Part shown: piece by piece, positions 10,606 through 22,442 of the stretch
Layout: each line of letters opens with the position of its first letter
Numbering within the stretch: position 1 is the stretch's first letter
From: Anisus vortex
Lineage: Eukaryota > Mollusca > Gastropoda > Planorbidae
Assembly: GCA_949126835.1 (NCBI GenBank)
Contig: OX421502.1
Span: 41,253,473 to 41,317,472, forward strand
Direction: 5' to 3'
Length of the DNA: 64,000 nt
The notes under the pieces: generated by a model
Databases searched by the model: none
Told to the model about the DNA's origin: nothing
The model's input: the letters and a program-made list of their open reading frames with translations, nothing else
Position numbers and translations under genes: made by a program

Positions 10606-11964
10606 TTATTTAATCACTCTTCCATCAAATGATGTACAATCTACTACCTCACCAGTGTATTGATTTGACTGAACATATTTGCTGTTTATTGCAATGACCG
10701 AGGATCCCGTGTCACGAACTGCATGAACTGGTATTAATCCCACATATCCTGGAAAAAACTTTATTCCTTTGCTTCTTGATAACACAGCTCCACAATGATT
10801 CCTGTTCTGATTAAATCTGGAGTTGTGATCTCTCTGTTGTGTATATCCCTGAGATCTATTATTATTATTATTGTTTCCAGCAGAACTTGACCTTCTGAAG
10901 CAATTTCTTGCTATATGTCCTTTCTTTTTACATATAAAACATGTCAATGTGTTATCTCTCTTATCTTTACAATCCTTAGTAACATGGTTATTTTTTCCGC
11001 AATTACCACACTTCATCTTGCTCCTTGATAATTGTCTTCCTCTTTGAAAATTATCATTGCCTCTAGCAAAGCATATTATATCCTGGTAATCCTCTCCTTT
11101 AGAAGTAGGTGCCATGGGATGAGCTAATTTATAGTTCCTAATCAGGTCAACTATTTCCTCTATAGTCTTGGGAGATCTCTCCTGAATAAATGCTTTGAGA
11201 GTCTTATCAAGTGAATATATTGCCTTATCTCTAATAATAAAATTCTTCAGTTCCTCAAATGATTTATCTATTTTAGCACATTTTAGCCATTTGTCCATAG
11301 CACTTTTCAATGAGTCAGAATAACTTTTTGGATCTTCTTCCTTTGATAAAGTCATTTCAAAAAATTTCTTTCTATAAGCCTCCTCTGTACTTCCAAAATG
11401 TCTTAACAATTGTTCCTTGACAGATGCATAATCTGATTGTTCCATACAAATTTTTGATGGAATATCTCCTGTAAAGGATTTTCCAAGTAGTCCAGACCAA
11501 TAACATGAAGAAAAATTTTGTCTCTCCATTTCCATTTCAAATTTTTTTAGAAATGTATCAATAGAGCCATCCCTTTCATTAAATAATTGGAAAGTAAATC
11601 TGCACATGTTATTTCTAATAGCCATTTCCTGGTCAACAACAGGTCTAGTGACTCCAATGTTTACATTTGCAGTATTATTCTTAGCTTCTAATTCTAACTT
11701 TTTTAGCTGAAAAATTCTATCTTTCTCCTTTTCCTCCCTCCCTTTAGCCTTCTCTTCTCTTTCCTTATCTTTATCAATTTGTTTTAATCTCTCTAGTTCT
11801 ATCTCATCTGCTCTAGCTTTTTCTTTAGCCCTTTCTACTCTTTCTAACTGCTCTCTATATTTTCTCTCCGCCCACTCATCCAATTTCTTACCAGTATATC
11901 CCAACTCCTTACCACAACTTATATAATTTGCTAATATGTCCACTGAGGACCCCTCCATTTTCAA
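10606..11964 (-). CDS. gag: Gag with two zinc knuckles, joined to start of protease
   Basis: 452 residues. A charged Lys/Glu-rich coiled-coil segment (about 30-97) is followed by a capsid-like helical region (about 120-285), then two CCHC knuckles, CGNCGKNNHVTKDC (319-332) and CFICKKKGHIARNC (342-355), then the protease active site DTGSS (418-422). Gag packages the element RNA and assembles the particle; the protease would cut the polyprotein. The frame stops at TAA (10608-10606) inside the protease fold, before the C-terminal DLIIGN motif that is found after the stop. Start chosen at the first Met; ATG at codon 3 is an alternative. Confidence 0.95.
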   Translation of the reverse strand: MKMEGSSVDILANYISCGKELGYTGKKLDEWAERKYREQLERVERAKEKARADEIELERLKQIDKDKEREEKAKGREEKEKDRIFQLKKLELEAKNNTANVNIGVTRPVVDQEMAIRNNMCRFTFQLFNERDGSIDTFLKKFEMEMERQNFSSCYWSGLLGKSFTGDIPSKICMEQSDYASVKEQLLRHFGSTEEAYRKKFFEMTLSKEEDPKSYSDSLKSAMDKWLKCAKIDKSFEELKNFIIRDKAIYSLDKTLKAFIQERSPKTIEEIVDLIRNYKLAHPMAPTSKGEDYQDIICFARGNDNFQRGRQLSRSKMKCGNCGKNNHVTKDCKDKRDNTLTCFICKKKGHIARNCFRRSSSAGNNNNNNRSQGYTQQRDHNSRFNQNRNHCGAVLSRSKGIKFFPGYVGLIPVHAVRDTGSSVIAINSKYVQSNQYTGEVVDCTSFDGRVIK

Positions 11965-13083
11965 TTAATAAATATATACCTACAACAAACTAATATAATT
12001 TAAAATGGAAGCAATATTACAATATGCATAAAATAAATAGCAATATAATAATCAATACATATAAAAATAAGAACACCACAGATAATAGATGAGACTTGAG
12101 ATTCACAAAAAATTTACTATGACAAATATATAAACAATATGATAACACTGTGCATACAAGACTATACAATCTAACATATATTATGTAATATACACTTATG
12201 AAAAGTCTTTTTCAACTAACCTGACTTACAGGGTCTTTTCAATAAGTGTATACACAAAATTCCTAAAAGAAACTAATACATGCCAGTGATTTCACAAGAA
12301 AAATCTAGGCATATACTATACTACAACATAACGTATACACCAGTTTACTTATCTTAATAAACGCGTTCCTTTTCCTTCCGTCTCCGAATCCAAGGTTCCA
12401 AATTCGAAACGATCCTCCACCACACAGGTTCTTTCAGCACGAAGTATGTTCATTAATTCCTAAGGATTACAATCCTTTCACTTTGTTGAAGTTTCTTTTA
12501 GACTTTCAATTCTGCTTGACTTCTGCTACTCTACTGAACTGACTTCTAGTTCTGTGACTATTCTGAAGTATTCTTCTTTTCTCGAACCATATACTAGTTC
12601 TACGGAGATTCTCTTTTAATCTCTTCACTTGACAAACTTAGCTTGTCCTATTAAACACAGCTTTACTATTGTTTCAATAACTGTTACCACTTTCGATACT
12701 TTTAAAATGTATCCGAGACGCCTTTCAAATTCCAATTTTCTAGTGGCCTTTTTAACTGACTTGCTTGGTAACATACATAAACTTCCGTTTCTATCTTCAT
12801 GTACACCGTTATGTACTGGTAGCGCTTAGTTCCAAGAACGTGCTAGGCTATACTGTTCAACCGTCAAATTTTCTTTCTCGTCGAAATTTCTTCACATTGA
12901 GTTTTAGTCTTCTTTTAGTCGTACGAAACGTTCATTTGCGGTATTCTTTAAGCTGTGCTTCACAATATATTGTAGGCTTTCTTTCCAATTGATTTTCAAT
13001 AATATTCACCTTGATTCTCCTTCAACATTCTCCGTTGATTTTCAATATTCCATGTTGGGCTTCCGAATTCACCTTGAGCTTCC
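11965..13083 (-). other. Untranslated leader of gypsy element
   Basis: About 1.1 kb between the primer site and the gag start, with no open frame of substance. Pyrimidine-rich on the + strand near 12360-12620. Short + strand frames here show no family features. Confidence 0.7.
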
Positions 13084-13084
13084 G

Positions 13085-13102
13085 AATTTAAGTTTGGCGC
13101 CA
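13085..13102 (-). other. Primer binding site of gypsy element
   Basis: On the minus strand TGGCGCCAAACTTAAATT begins five bases inside the 5' LTR. TGG pairs with the CCA end of a tRNA primer, and TGGCGCC is a common start of Ty3/gypsy primer sites. The tRNA species is not determined. Confidence 0.75.
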
Positions 13103-13107
13103 AATAA

Positions 13108-13470
13108 TGTGACCGTTATTTTGTAATTAACATGTATACAACTCTCAGGGAGATCACATTATATAATAATAATCAATGAACAAACTGCCGGCTTGTAGTA
13201 AAGATGAGAACTCAATATTTAATGCAATTTATGTACAAGATGAATTCAAATACACAACAGTTTATATAGCCTAGTCTAAACACGTCTTTCCACTACCAAA
13301 TTCTAAGGTCGTCTGTCTTTATCTCCCAATCTACGCTACGTTCAATCTAACTCCTACGTCATTGTTTTTATCGTAAAACGTCACTCGTTTATTCCATACA
13401 TTAACACCGGGTCAGAGATTATACAAATTATGTCCCACTAAAACAACTATATATATTTTAAATCCTCACA
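13108..13470 (-). repeat. 5' LTR of gypsy element
   Basis: 363 bp, TGTGA to TCACA, paired with 6108-6470. It would contain the promoter and polyadenylation signal for the element on the minus strand. Confidence 0.97.
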
Positions 13471-14340
13471 TTATTGTTAATTTAATATTATTAATAACAA
13501 GGCAAGTCAACACAACTGTTCGCTACATTTTAATATCGAATTTAAAAGTCTCTTAATTCTCTTTCGGCTCTTGTGTCCAGGGCGTAACGCTTAGGATAGA
13601 GCAATCTCTGTCCAGGCTCCAGCCACCCAACGACACGCCGAAGGCATGGCGTGCCGTGTAACGGGGAAGGTTTCCACAGCCCAGCGATCGTTCACTGCGG
13701 TTCTCCAAAGGATCATTATCTAGTAGGTGGCTCGCCAGTATAGCTGCACTGTCACCCGGTAGCATAAATTTTAAAGGCCTACTATAGGTACATGCATCCA
13801 GGCACCGGGTGGTTCTTGAGACGGGATTGCAGCGTCCATTGCTTCCTCCCCACCGAGACCAGTGGCCTCTCGGCAGTGTAATGGAACTCGGACCCGCTGC
13901 GGGGGCTGTGCCCCGTGCGTTCGCCCGCCAGTGTATTCTTAATGGGAATGTATCGGCGGTTTACACACTACGCCAGTCCTTGAGGCCACAATTATTATGC
14001 ATATGCCAGGGTCAGGTCGACCAGAAACAATTACAAATAACAAAAACTAAATACCGAAAGAAACATTTTCAACACTGTTTTATTAATACAATAAGCAAGA
14101 ACAAAAATTAAATACCGAAAAAATCTTTCTCACTTTAGTTTTTATGGTATTGAAATATTATTTTGTACGCTTTTTTTTATTATTTACCTTTTTATTGTTT
14201 GGTATTGTGTTTTTTTTTCTTTTAGATAGTATATTATTGATAATTTAATAGGCTATTATTAATAACAAGACAAGTTAACACAACTGCTTCCTACGTTTTA
14301 ATACCAGAAGCTTGACAGTAACAATTATTATGCATATGCC
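13471..14340. repeat. Dispersed repeat: segment R right copy, segments U and T, partial R
   Basis: 13471-13786 matches R at 5798-6107. It continues into a GC-richer segment U (13787-14010, with CCGGGTGGTTCTTGAGACGG), then AATTATTATGCATATGCCAG, then segment T (14041-14240, matching 5526-5760), then a partial, diverged R start (14235-14300) and a second AATTATTATGCATATGCCAG near 14320. So R, U and T form a complex dispersed or tandem repeat family of unknown type. No convincing protein. Confidence 0.7.
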
Positions 14341-14527
14341 AGGGTCAGGGCGACCAGAAACAATTGAAAAGAACAAATACTAAATACCGAAAAGAAACGT
14401 TCATTGTCTTTATTGTAATATAGTCTCTTTTCTTTATCTCTTAACAAAACACATTGTAGTCATTCGTTTCTCCGTCATTTTGACGGGCATAACCACTAGT
14501 AAAATAATAATTGTGTACCTTGCATAT

Positions 14528-15039
14528 ACATGGCTTTTCTTGGTTATTCTATCCCAGACATATCTATGGCTTTCTCTAAGTTGTTCTATCGTAGACATAT
14601 CTATGGCTTTCTCTAAGTTCTTCTATCCCAGACATTTCAATGGCTTTCTCTAAGTTCTTCTATCCCAGATATATCTATGGCTTTCTCTAAGTTCTTCTAT
14701 CCCAGACATATCTATGGCTTTCTCTAAGTTATTCTATCCTAGATATATCTATGGCTTTCTCTAAGTTATTCTATCCCAGACATTTCAATGGCTTTCTCTA
14801 AGTTCTTCTATCCCAGATATATCTATGGCTTTCTCTAAGTTCTTCTATCCCAGACATTTCAATGGCTTTCTCTAAGTTCTTCTATCCCAGACATATCTAT
14901 GGCTTTCTCTAAGTTCTTCTATCCCAGACATTTCTATGGCTTTCTCTAAGTTATTCTATCCTAGATATATCTATGGCTTTCTCTAAGTTATTCTATCCTA
15001 GATATATCTATGGCTTTCTCTAAGTTGTCCTATCGTAGA
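14528..15039. repeat. 37-bp minisatellite
   Basis: About 13-14 copies built on TCTATGGCTTTCTCTAAGTT followed by CTTCTATCCCAGACATA. Variants alternate between ACATATCT, ACATTTCAA and ATATATCT. Confidence 0.95.
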
Positions 15040-15335
15040 AACAATCCATAACCATTTCTTGGTTCTAACTTCTTTCTTAGACTGTAAAGTGTAAAGCATC
15101 CCGTTGGTCATGTTTTTTCTTTCACTAAACTATAGACTACATTATCTCATAAAACTAAAACTCGCTGGGTCTTGAATTGTTACTTATATTTTATTCTCTC
15201 CAGCTGCCCCCCCCCCCTCTACGTCATTACAGTTGAGTATCTTATGTATCTTACGATCTACCTGCCAGATTCAGATAGGCTAATGAAACTAAAACACTTC
15301 TTAAAATATTCCCAGACCCCCCCCCCCCTTAAATG

Positions 15336-16009
15336 TAAAACTGAACTGGTATGGTGGGAGTGTTAAACTGAACTAGTATGGTGGGAGTGTTAAACTGAAC
15401 TAGTATGGTGGGAGTGTTAAACTGAACTAGTATGGTGGGAGTGTTAAACGGAACTGGTATGGTGGGAGTGTTAAACTGAACTAGTATGGTGGGAGTGTTA
15501 AACTGAACTAGTATGGTGGGAGTGTTAAACGGAACTGGTATGGTGGGAGTGTTAAACTGAACTAGTATGGTGGGAGTGTTAAACTGAACTAGTATGGTGG
15601 GAGTGTTAAACGGAACTGGTATGATGGGAGTGTTAAACTGAACTGGTATGGTGGGAGTGTTAAACTGAACTAGTATGGTGGGAGTGTTAAACTGAACTAG
15701 TATGGTGGGAGTGTTAAACTGAACTGGTATGGTGGGAGTGTTAAACTGAACTAGTATGGTGGGAGTGTTAAACTGAACTAGTATGGTGGGAGTGTTAAAC
15801 TGAACTGGTATGGTGGGAGTGTTAAACTGAACTAGTATGGTGGGAGTGTTAAACTGAACTAGTATGGTGGGAGTGTTAAACTGAACTGGTATGGTGGGAG
15901 TGTTAAACTGAACTAGTATGGTGGGAGTGTTAAACTGAACTAGTATGGTGGGAGTGTTAAACTGAACTGGTATGGTGGGAGTGTTAAACTGAACTAGTAT
16001 GGTGGGAGG
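15336..16009. repeat. 27-bp minisatellite with 81-bp higher-order period
   Basis: About 25 copies keyed by TAGTATGGTGGGAGTGTTAA. The unit is nine codons, so a long open frame repeats NTPTILVQF on the minus strand. Variants CTAGTATGG and CTGGTATGG alternate in a regular two-to-one pattern over most of the array, giving an 81-bp higher-order unit. I do not treat the open frame as a gene. Confidence 0.95.
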
Positions 16010-16185
16010 ACAAGAGGACAATAATATTGACATTTTTAAAACAAAATAAAAAAAACACACTTATTCGATTTAATAACCTAGGGTAAATGTAAAGCGCATT
16101 CGAAGACTAATTGTAATGAATAGCGCTATATAAATGATATGATATGTAATTTTGAGATTTACTTTTACAATGCGTTTCAATAATG

Positions 16186-17899
16186 CACCAATAGTTAAAT
16201 CACACATAGCAAGTGTGACGCCAATAGTTAAATCACCCATAGCAAGTGTGACGCCAATAGTTAAATCACACATAGCAAGTGTGACGCCAATAGTTAAATC
16301 ACTGATAGCAAGTGTGACGCCAATAGTTAAATCACTGATAGCAAGTGTGACGCCAATAGTTAAATCACAGATAGCATGTGTGACGCCAATAGTTAAATCA
16401 CAGATAGCAAGTCTGACGCCAATAGTTAAATCACAGATAGCAAGTGTGACGCCAATAGTTAAATCACAGATAGCAAGTCTGACGCCAATAGTTAAATCAC
16501 AGATAGCAAGTCTGACGCCAATAGTTAAATCACAGATAGCAAGTGTGACGCCAATAGTTAAATCACAGATAGCAAGTCTGACGCCAATAGTTAAATCACA
16601 GATAGCAAGTGTGACGCCAATAGTTAAATCACAGATAGCAAGTGTGACGCCAATAGTTAAATCACAGATAGCAAGTCTGACGCCAATAGTTAAATCACAG
16701 ATAGCAAGTGTGACGCCAATAGTTAAATCACAGATAGCAAGTGTGACGCCAATAGTTAAATCACAGATAGCAAGTGTGACGCCAATAGTTAAATCACAGA
16801 TAGCAAGTGTGACGCCAATAGTTAAATCACAGATAGCAAGTGTGACGCCAATAGTTAAATCACAGATAGCAAGTCTGACGCCAATAGTTAAATCACAGAT
16901 AGCAAGTCTGACGCCAATAGTTAAATCACAGATAGCAAGTGTGACGCCAATAGTTAAATCACAGATAGCAAGTCTGACGCCAATAGTTAAATCACAGATA
17001 GCAAGTCTGACGCCAATAGTTAAATCACAGATAGCAAGTCTGACGCCAATAGTTAAATCACAGATAGCAAGTGTGACACCAATAGTTAAATCACAGATAG
17101 CAAGTCTGACGCCAATAGTTAAATCACAGATAGCAAGTCTGACGCCAATAGTTAAATCACAGATAGCAAGTGTGACGCCAATAGTTAAATCACAGATAGC
17201 AAGTGTGACGCCAATAGTTAAATCACAGATAGCAAGTGTGACGCCAATAGTTAAATCACAGATAGCAAGTCTGACGCCAATAGTTAAATCCCAGATAGCA
17301 AGTGTGACGCCAATAGTTAAATCACTGATAGCAAGTCTGACGCCAATAGTTAAATCACAGATAGCAAGTGTGACGCCAATAGTTAAATCACTGATAGCAA
17401 GTCTGACGCCAATAGTTAAATCACAGATAGCAAGTGTGACGCCAATAAATCACTGAAAGCAAGTGTGACGCCAATAGTTAAATCACAGATAGCAAGTGTG
17501 ACGCCAATAAATCACTGAAAGCAAGTGTGACGCCAATAGTTAAATCACTGATAGCAAGTGTGACGCCAATAGTTAAATCACAGATAGCAAGTGTGACGCC
17601 AATAAATCACTGAAAGCAAGTGTGACGCCAATAGTTAAATCACACATAGCAAGTGTGACGCCAATAGTTAAATCACACATAGCAAGTGTGACGCCAATAG
17701 TTAAATCACACAGCAAGTGTGACGCCAATAGTTAAATCACAGATAGCAAGTGTGACGCCAATAGTTAAATCACTGATAGCAAGTCTGACGCCAATAGTTA
17801 AATCACTGATGGCAAGTCTGACGCCAATAGTTAAATCACAGATAGCAAGTGTGACGCCAATAAATCACTGAAAGCAAGTGTGACGCCAATAGTTAAATC
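16186..17899. repeat. 33-bp minisatellite, about 52 copies
   Basis: Unit keyed by GACGCCAATAGTTAAATCAC followed by AGATAGCAAGTGT. As 33 is divisible by three, a 434-codon frame repeating TPIVKSQIASV stays open on the + strand; near 17446 shortened units (about 29 bp, lacking GTTA) break it. Main variants are GTGTGACG versus GTCTGACG and CAGATAGC versus CTGATAGC. No spacer sequences separate the units. Confidence 0.97.
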
Positions 17900-18160
17900 A
17901 GTAAAACTGGAAACATTTACAATAACATTAATAATACATAAAACATTCAATTCTAAATTCTAAATATAACACAACAACAACCTTTTACTATATTCAGATT
18001 TAAATATGGATACAAACATTTCTTATTCCTTAAACAATAACAAATGCATACACGTTTTCTTTAAATGTGTTGCCTGAACAAACCAGGAAAACAATAGCCT
18101 GACATGATTTAAAACACTAATCAAAATACAAGAAAACCACGATAAGCGTAAGACGCAAAA

Positions 18161-18440
18161 GTCTTCTATATGGATCATCCGTAACAGTTTACAAAAATCT
18201 TCTGTAAGGAACATCTGTAGATCTAACAGTTTACAAAAATCTTCTGTAAGGAACATCTGTAGATCTAACAGTTTACAAAAATCTTCTGTAAGGAACATCT
18301 GTAGATCTAACAGCTTACAAAAATCTTCTGTAAGGAACATCTGTAAATCTAACAGTTTACAAAAATAAATCTTCTGTAAGGAACATCTGTAGATCTAACA
18401 GTTTACAAAAATACTCTGTATGAATTATCTGTAACAGTTT
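18161..18440. repeat. 42-bp minisatellite
   Basis: Six to seven copies keyed by CTTCTGTAAGGAACATCTGT and AGATCTAACAGTTTAC; the first and last copies are diverged. Confidence 0.95.
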
Positions 18441-19704
18441 ATGCACACAAAATAAACTAACCCATAAAAACAAAGTTTGTATTATACTCCCTTTCTTTGT
18501 AAACTAAGTTTATATTTAATTTATATTTTGATAGATTAAAATCATAGACTATAATATACATGGACCGCTTGCTTTAGTATTTCTGCTATATGATGACTTG
18601 AAACACTGATTTTCGGAATTCCCGAATATAAATAAAGTAATTGCTATACAGGAAATAAAGTTATTGATATTATTACATGACGGCCATTTCATAATTAATT
18701 AGCATGGATTAATGTATTCCAATCCATTTATTACGGGATGGCAATCCATTTAGAATTATTACATTACCACTGGACATCAATGATGAGATATTAATCTCTA
18801 CATAAATGTCGGTCAAATGGTAGTGCATGACGATATATTTAGTGGTCATCTAACACTTTTGGTACATGCTGAAAGTATGTAGATGTTAGTATTCTGGTCA
18901 GATTTATTATTTATTCATGAAACCAGTTACTTTAATATCATCGTCCATTCAGTTAACATTTCATGTGCTTGAATCAACATAGGTATGATGTATTTTGGCT
19001 GAGCCCCCATGATAATTGAATACGACTGAATTATGTTATCATTCTTAAGTGATAGTAAACAAGTTATTATTATTATTCAGCACACTACTTGTATAGTATT
19101 GTATGAGTTCATTAATTACTAATTTATTTATTTGGAAATATTGTCTTAGAGGTAGATCCGATTCACTCTCCCTGGGCGCTTTGAATTCTTGTATAGCATT
19201 GAGTTCACTCTTCATAACACTGGCAGTGTCAATTTATATTGGCTCTCAATTGAAGTGTGAATTGAATATAGGTTTCATTTAGTTGATAAATAGTTAGATA
19301 TAAATACACCACAAACACTCAAACGTGAATGAGATAATAAGTCCATCAAACATCAACAATAATTTAATGGGTGACTTACAAGGGGAGGTTCAATAGGATG
19401 AATATTGGTGGGTCATCAAGTGCATATTTCAAATTATGTATGTTCCAATAACAAAGGAATTGTTAATATACAAACACAAATTATTATGTCCATTAATAAA
19501 CAAGTGTGACTACACATGGTAGTTCAAAAGATATACTTTCCTGTTAGAACTATGTCAGGAACACAATAGCTGAGCGTGGCAGTCCTACACATTAGTATAT
19601 TAAATCCAAAAGGATGAAAAAAAACAATCACACAGTATTACACATTATTATCAATAACCAGGCTACTCCAAAGCAATGAAGGAACGATATATATCGGGCA
19701 GGGC
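18441..19704. other. Gene-free AT-rich stretch with dispersed-repeat edges
   Basis: No supported gene. Two fragments recur elsewhere: TTATACTCCCTTTCTTTGTA (near 18482) is repeated near 21531, and TATACATGGACCGCTTGCTT (near 18555) is repeated in reverse near 21021, with a related copy near 20855. These mark edges of one dispersed repeat family. Confidence 0.6.
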
Positions 19705-19709
19705 TGACT

Positions 19710-20336
19710 TAAAGGAGAGACTTGTAGGAACGTGCTCTCCCTAGGCAAGCTAAATTCGGAGAGAGTTGTAGGAACGTGCTCTCCCTTGGCAAGCTAAATT
19801 CGGAGAGACTTGTAGGAACGTGCTCTCCTTAGGCAAGCTAAATTCGGAGAGAGTTGTAGGAACGTGCTCTCCTTAGGCAAGCTAAATTCGGAGAGACTTG
19901 TAGGAACGTGCTCTCCTTAGGCAAGCTAAATTCGGAGAGAGTTGTAGGAACGTGCTCTCCCTTGGCAAGCTAAATTCGAAGAGAGTTGTAGGAACGTGCT
20001 CTCCCTAGGCAAGCTAAATTCGAAGAGAGTTGTAGGAACGTGCTCTCCCTAGGCAAGCTAAATTCGAAGAGAGTTGTAGGAACGTGCTCTCCCTAGGCAA
20101 GCTAAATTCGGAGAGAGTTGTAGGAACGTGCTCTCCCTAGGCAAGCTAAATTCGGAGAGAGTTGTAGGAACGTGCTCTCCCTAGGCAAGCTAAATTCGGA
20201 GAGAGTTGTAGGAACGTGCTCTCCCTAGGCAAGCTAAATTCGGAGAGAGTTGTAGGAACGTGCTCTCCCTAGGCAAGCTAAATTCGGAGAGAGTTGTAGG
20301 AACGTGCTCTCCCTAGGCAAGCTCAATTCGGAGAGA
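19710..20336. repeat. 44-bp minisatellite with hairpin in each unit
   Basis: About 14 copies keyed by GTTGTAGGAACGTGCTCTCC and CTAGGCAAGCTAAATTC. Each unit has GGAGAG and CTCTCC arms about 15 bases apart, plus inner GTT/AAC pairing, so it can fold into a short stem-loop. Confidence 0.95.
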
Positions 20337-20338
20337 CC

Positions 20339-21139
20339 CCTCAAACAAGTGGGCGAATCTTTTATAGACTCTATGTCCACGACCTGGACGAATGTGACTA
20401 ATAATCGAATTGCTCTCGGAAGCATCGAGAATTGGATGACGTAAATTAAGAGTCAATAAGGAAATATTCTACCTTTAATAGTAATCGAATACGTCAGACA
20501 ATGTCATTATTATTGTCCCCAAAGCTATCTTATGCGGTTTTTGTCAAGCCTCGTTCTAATAATTATCTTCCCTAACGCTTTCATTTTCCTTGCTATGATA
20601 TGTGATGAACCCCGTAATTTAGTAAATAAATAACGTCCCACATTCAATTCGCAATTCGATTTATTTATTAATAAGAAATCTACGTGAACTATAATTATTG
20701 GAAACTCTGTTTCGTAAAAATATGCAACTTCCGTTTTATTTAATCGCTATAATTTTCTCAATGAAAAATTAAAATCGAAAGTTGTACAGAGCGGAAACAT
20801 TTATAGATCAGTGTTGTGTGCGCACGGATAAAGAACATAAGCTCTAAAAATAGAGCAGGCGGTCCATCTTATTATAGTCAATGATAATATGATTAATAGG
20901 CTTACAAGTATTCATTTAAAGTCGAAGAACATGCGATTTAATAAAACGGAACATGTATGACAATTACTTTTTTTAGAATCGGGAATTGCAAAAAAAGAAG
21001 ATAATAGCATAAAAAACTAAAGCAAGCGGTCCATGTATATTATAGTCTATGATTAAAATAAATATAAGTGGTATCATACTTTATGAATTTCCACACTAAA
21101 ATTTTGCGCATCCTTTTTTTTCCCCTACCTTTGGCCCGC
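20339..21139. other. Gene-free stretch
   Basis: AT-rich, no exon or domain seen. Repeat edges GCAGGCGGTCCATCTTATTA (near 20850) and CAAGCGGTCCATGTATATTA (near 21023) are two direct copies of one motif. Confidence 0.6.
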
Positions 21140-21562
21140 AAAAAACATAAAAAGAGAACTCGCTTTGTTTCGGCTACATTGTATCGTTTTCATTATATTC
21201 TATTTATTTGGTGAAAACGAACATATCCGAAAAGTTTATTTACTCCCGTCTCTTCCGGTAGCCATGTTTTATAAAAAATATTTTCTTCGATTCACAAATT
21301 GGTCGAAGGAATTCGTGTCTATTCCAAACGCTATGATGCTGAAAATTTGATAGAATGTATTGTTAATCGGTACAAGTCTGCTGCCCAATTTTCAGCTCGA
21401 TTTGACGACGGGAAGTGGTCGAAAAATCGATGCAAAGTTTTGCTAACAAACAAGCAACCAAGCACACAGACAGACAGTACCAGTTTAAAAAAGGGAGTAA
21501 CAAGAATAACCCATAAAAACGAAGTGTTTATTATACTCCCTTTCTTTCCAAACTAAGTTTAC
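21140..21562 (+). repeat. Dispersed repeat, copy 1
   Basis: Shares TTGATAGAATGTATTGTTA-type sequence, then GACAAGTCTGCTGCCCAA-type sequence, GGGAAGTGGTCGAAAAATCG and an ACAGACAGACAG tail with 21685-22040. It is a direct copy of an unclassified interspersed repeat, and its tail TTATACTCCCTTTCTTT matches 18482-18500. Short frames are not conserved between the copies. Confidence 0.75.
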
Positions 21563-21684
21563 CATCATGTAATTAAATAATTGATTGACTACTGCAAATG
21601 AAACGTTCAGAAAATATCTGTGTCGCAAATCTAAAAAATATCTCCTTACTCCGTATGAATTGTTCTAAAAATAATCTTAGCGCA

Positions 21685-22040
21685 TAATTTTTTTTTCTAG
21701 CTTTGCGCCGAAAAACTATAAAAAGTTGCACAGGCATTTTTTACGTGAAACCAAAATGTTTCTTATACTTTCCTTTTAAGAAATGAATATTGTCACAAGT
21801 ATAGTATAATTAAGTTGTTTTAACTGAAAATTTAATAGAATGTATTGTTAGTCTGGACAAGTCTGCTGCCCAAATTTCAGCTCGATTGGACCACGGGAAG
21901 TGGTCGAAAAATCGATGCAAAGTTTTGCTATCAAGCAAGCAAGCAGACAGACAGAAAATACAAGTTAATAGAAAGGAAGTAAACAAAGTTTCTCGTTTCA
22001 TTTTATAAGTGCTGTTCACTATACTATCCAAAATGACACC
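21685..22040 (+). repeat. Dispersed repeat, copy 2
   Basis: Second direct copy of the 21140-21562 repeat, with the shared GGGAAGTGGTCGAAAAATCG core and the GACAGACAG end; the outer parts are diverged. Confidence 0.75.
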
Positions 22041-22442
22041 TTCGCAAAAGTAGAACAGGTAGAAATTTGACATTTTGTCATGCCTTTTCTCATCTCAAGG
22101 ACCAAGCTACAAGGACGGATACTTCACTAACTTTGACCTACTTCTAACAACTAGTTTTTGTTTTAAAAGGATTGGTCCAGGTCCATAAACTACAAAAAAT
22201 GGGATGGGGTAGGATTGCGGACGTAGAAAGGTGTTTTAATTTATCCTTGAATTTCATGAGTGATCGAAGATTTTTGTAAACACCTCGACCTAGCATTGCA
22301 TTTGAATAAACACCGCGACCTAGCATTGCATTTGATTGATATTGTGGCTGAGTACTGCTCAGTGTGACACGCAGGGCTACCCACACAAGGGCGTTAATTC
22401 ATGTCAGTTTTTAATATTAATTCTATTAGACGATTTGTCTTA

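Larger units (their letters stand above)
6108..13470 (-). mobile_element. Full-length Ty3/gypsy LTR retrotransposon, integrase before RT (Gmr1-like order)
   Basis: A 7,363-bp element on the minus strand: 5' LTR 13108-13470, primer site just inside it, a leader of about 1.1 kb, gag-protease (11964-10606), pol (10605-7618), a 3' noncoding part with a minisatellite, a polypurine tract and the 3' LTR (6108-6470). The LTRs start TGTGA and end TCACA and differ at three positions by eye. The pol order is integrase, then reverse transcriptase, then RNase H, unlike ordinary Ty3/gypsy elements. A stop codon in the protease and a gap in RT make this copy non-functional. It has no matching target duplication; its flanks are two copies of one 310-bp repeat. 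Confidence 0.97.

Noticed and set aside
13791..14010. Ribosomal RNA or spacer fragment, because of GC-rich sequence
   Set aside because: No conserved rRNA core motif could be recognised; it is part of the T-R-U dispersed repeat.
16152..17456. 434-codon open frame as a repetitive protein gene
   Set aside because: It exists only because the 33-bp unit is divisible by three and lacks stops in that frame; no signal peptide, splice context or unique domain.
16186..17899. CRISPR-like regular array
   Set aside because: Units are contiguous with no unique spacers, and the DNA is eukaryotic; it is a simple minisatellite.
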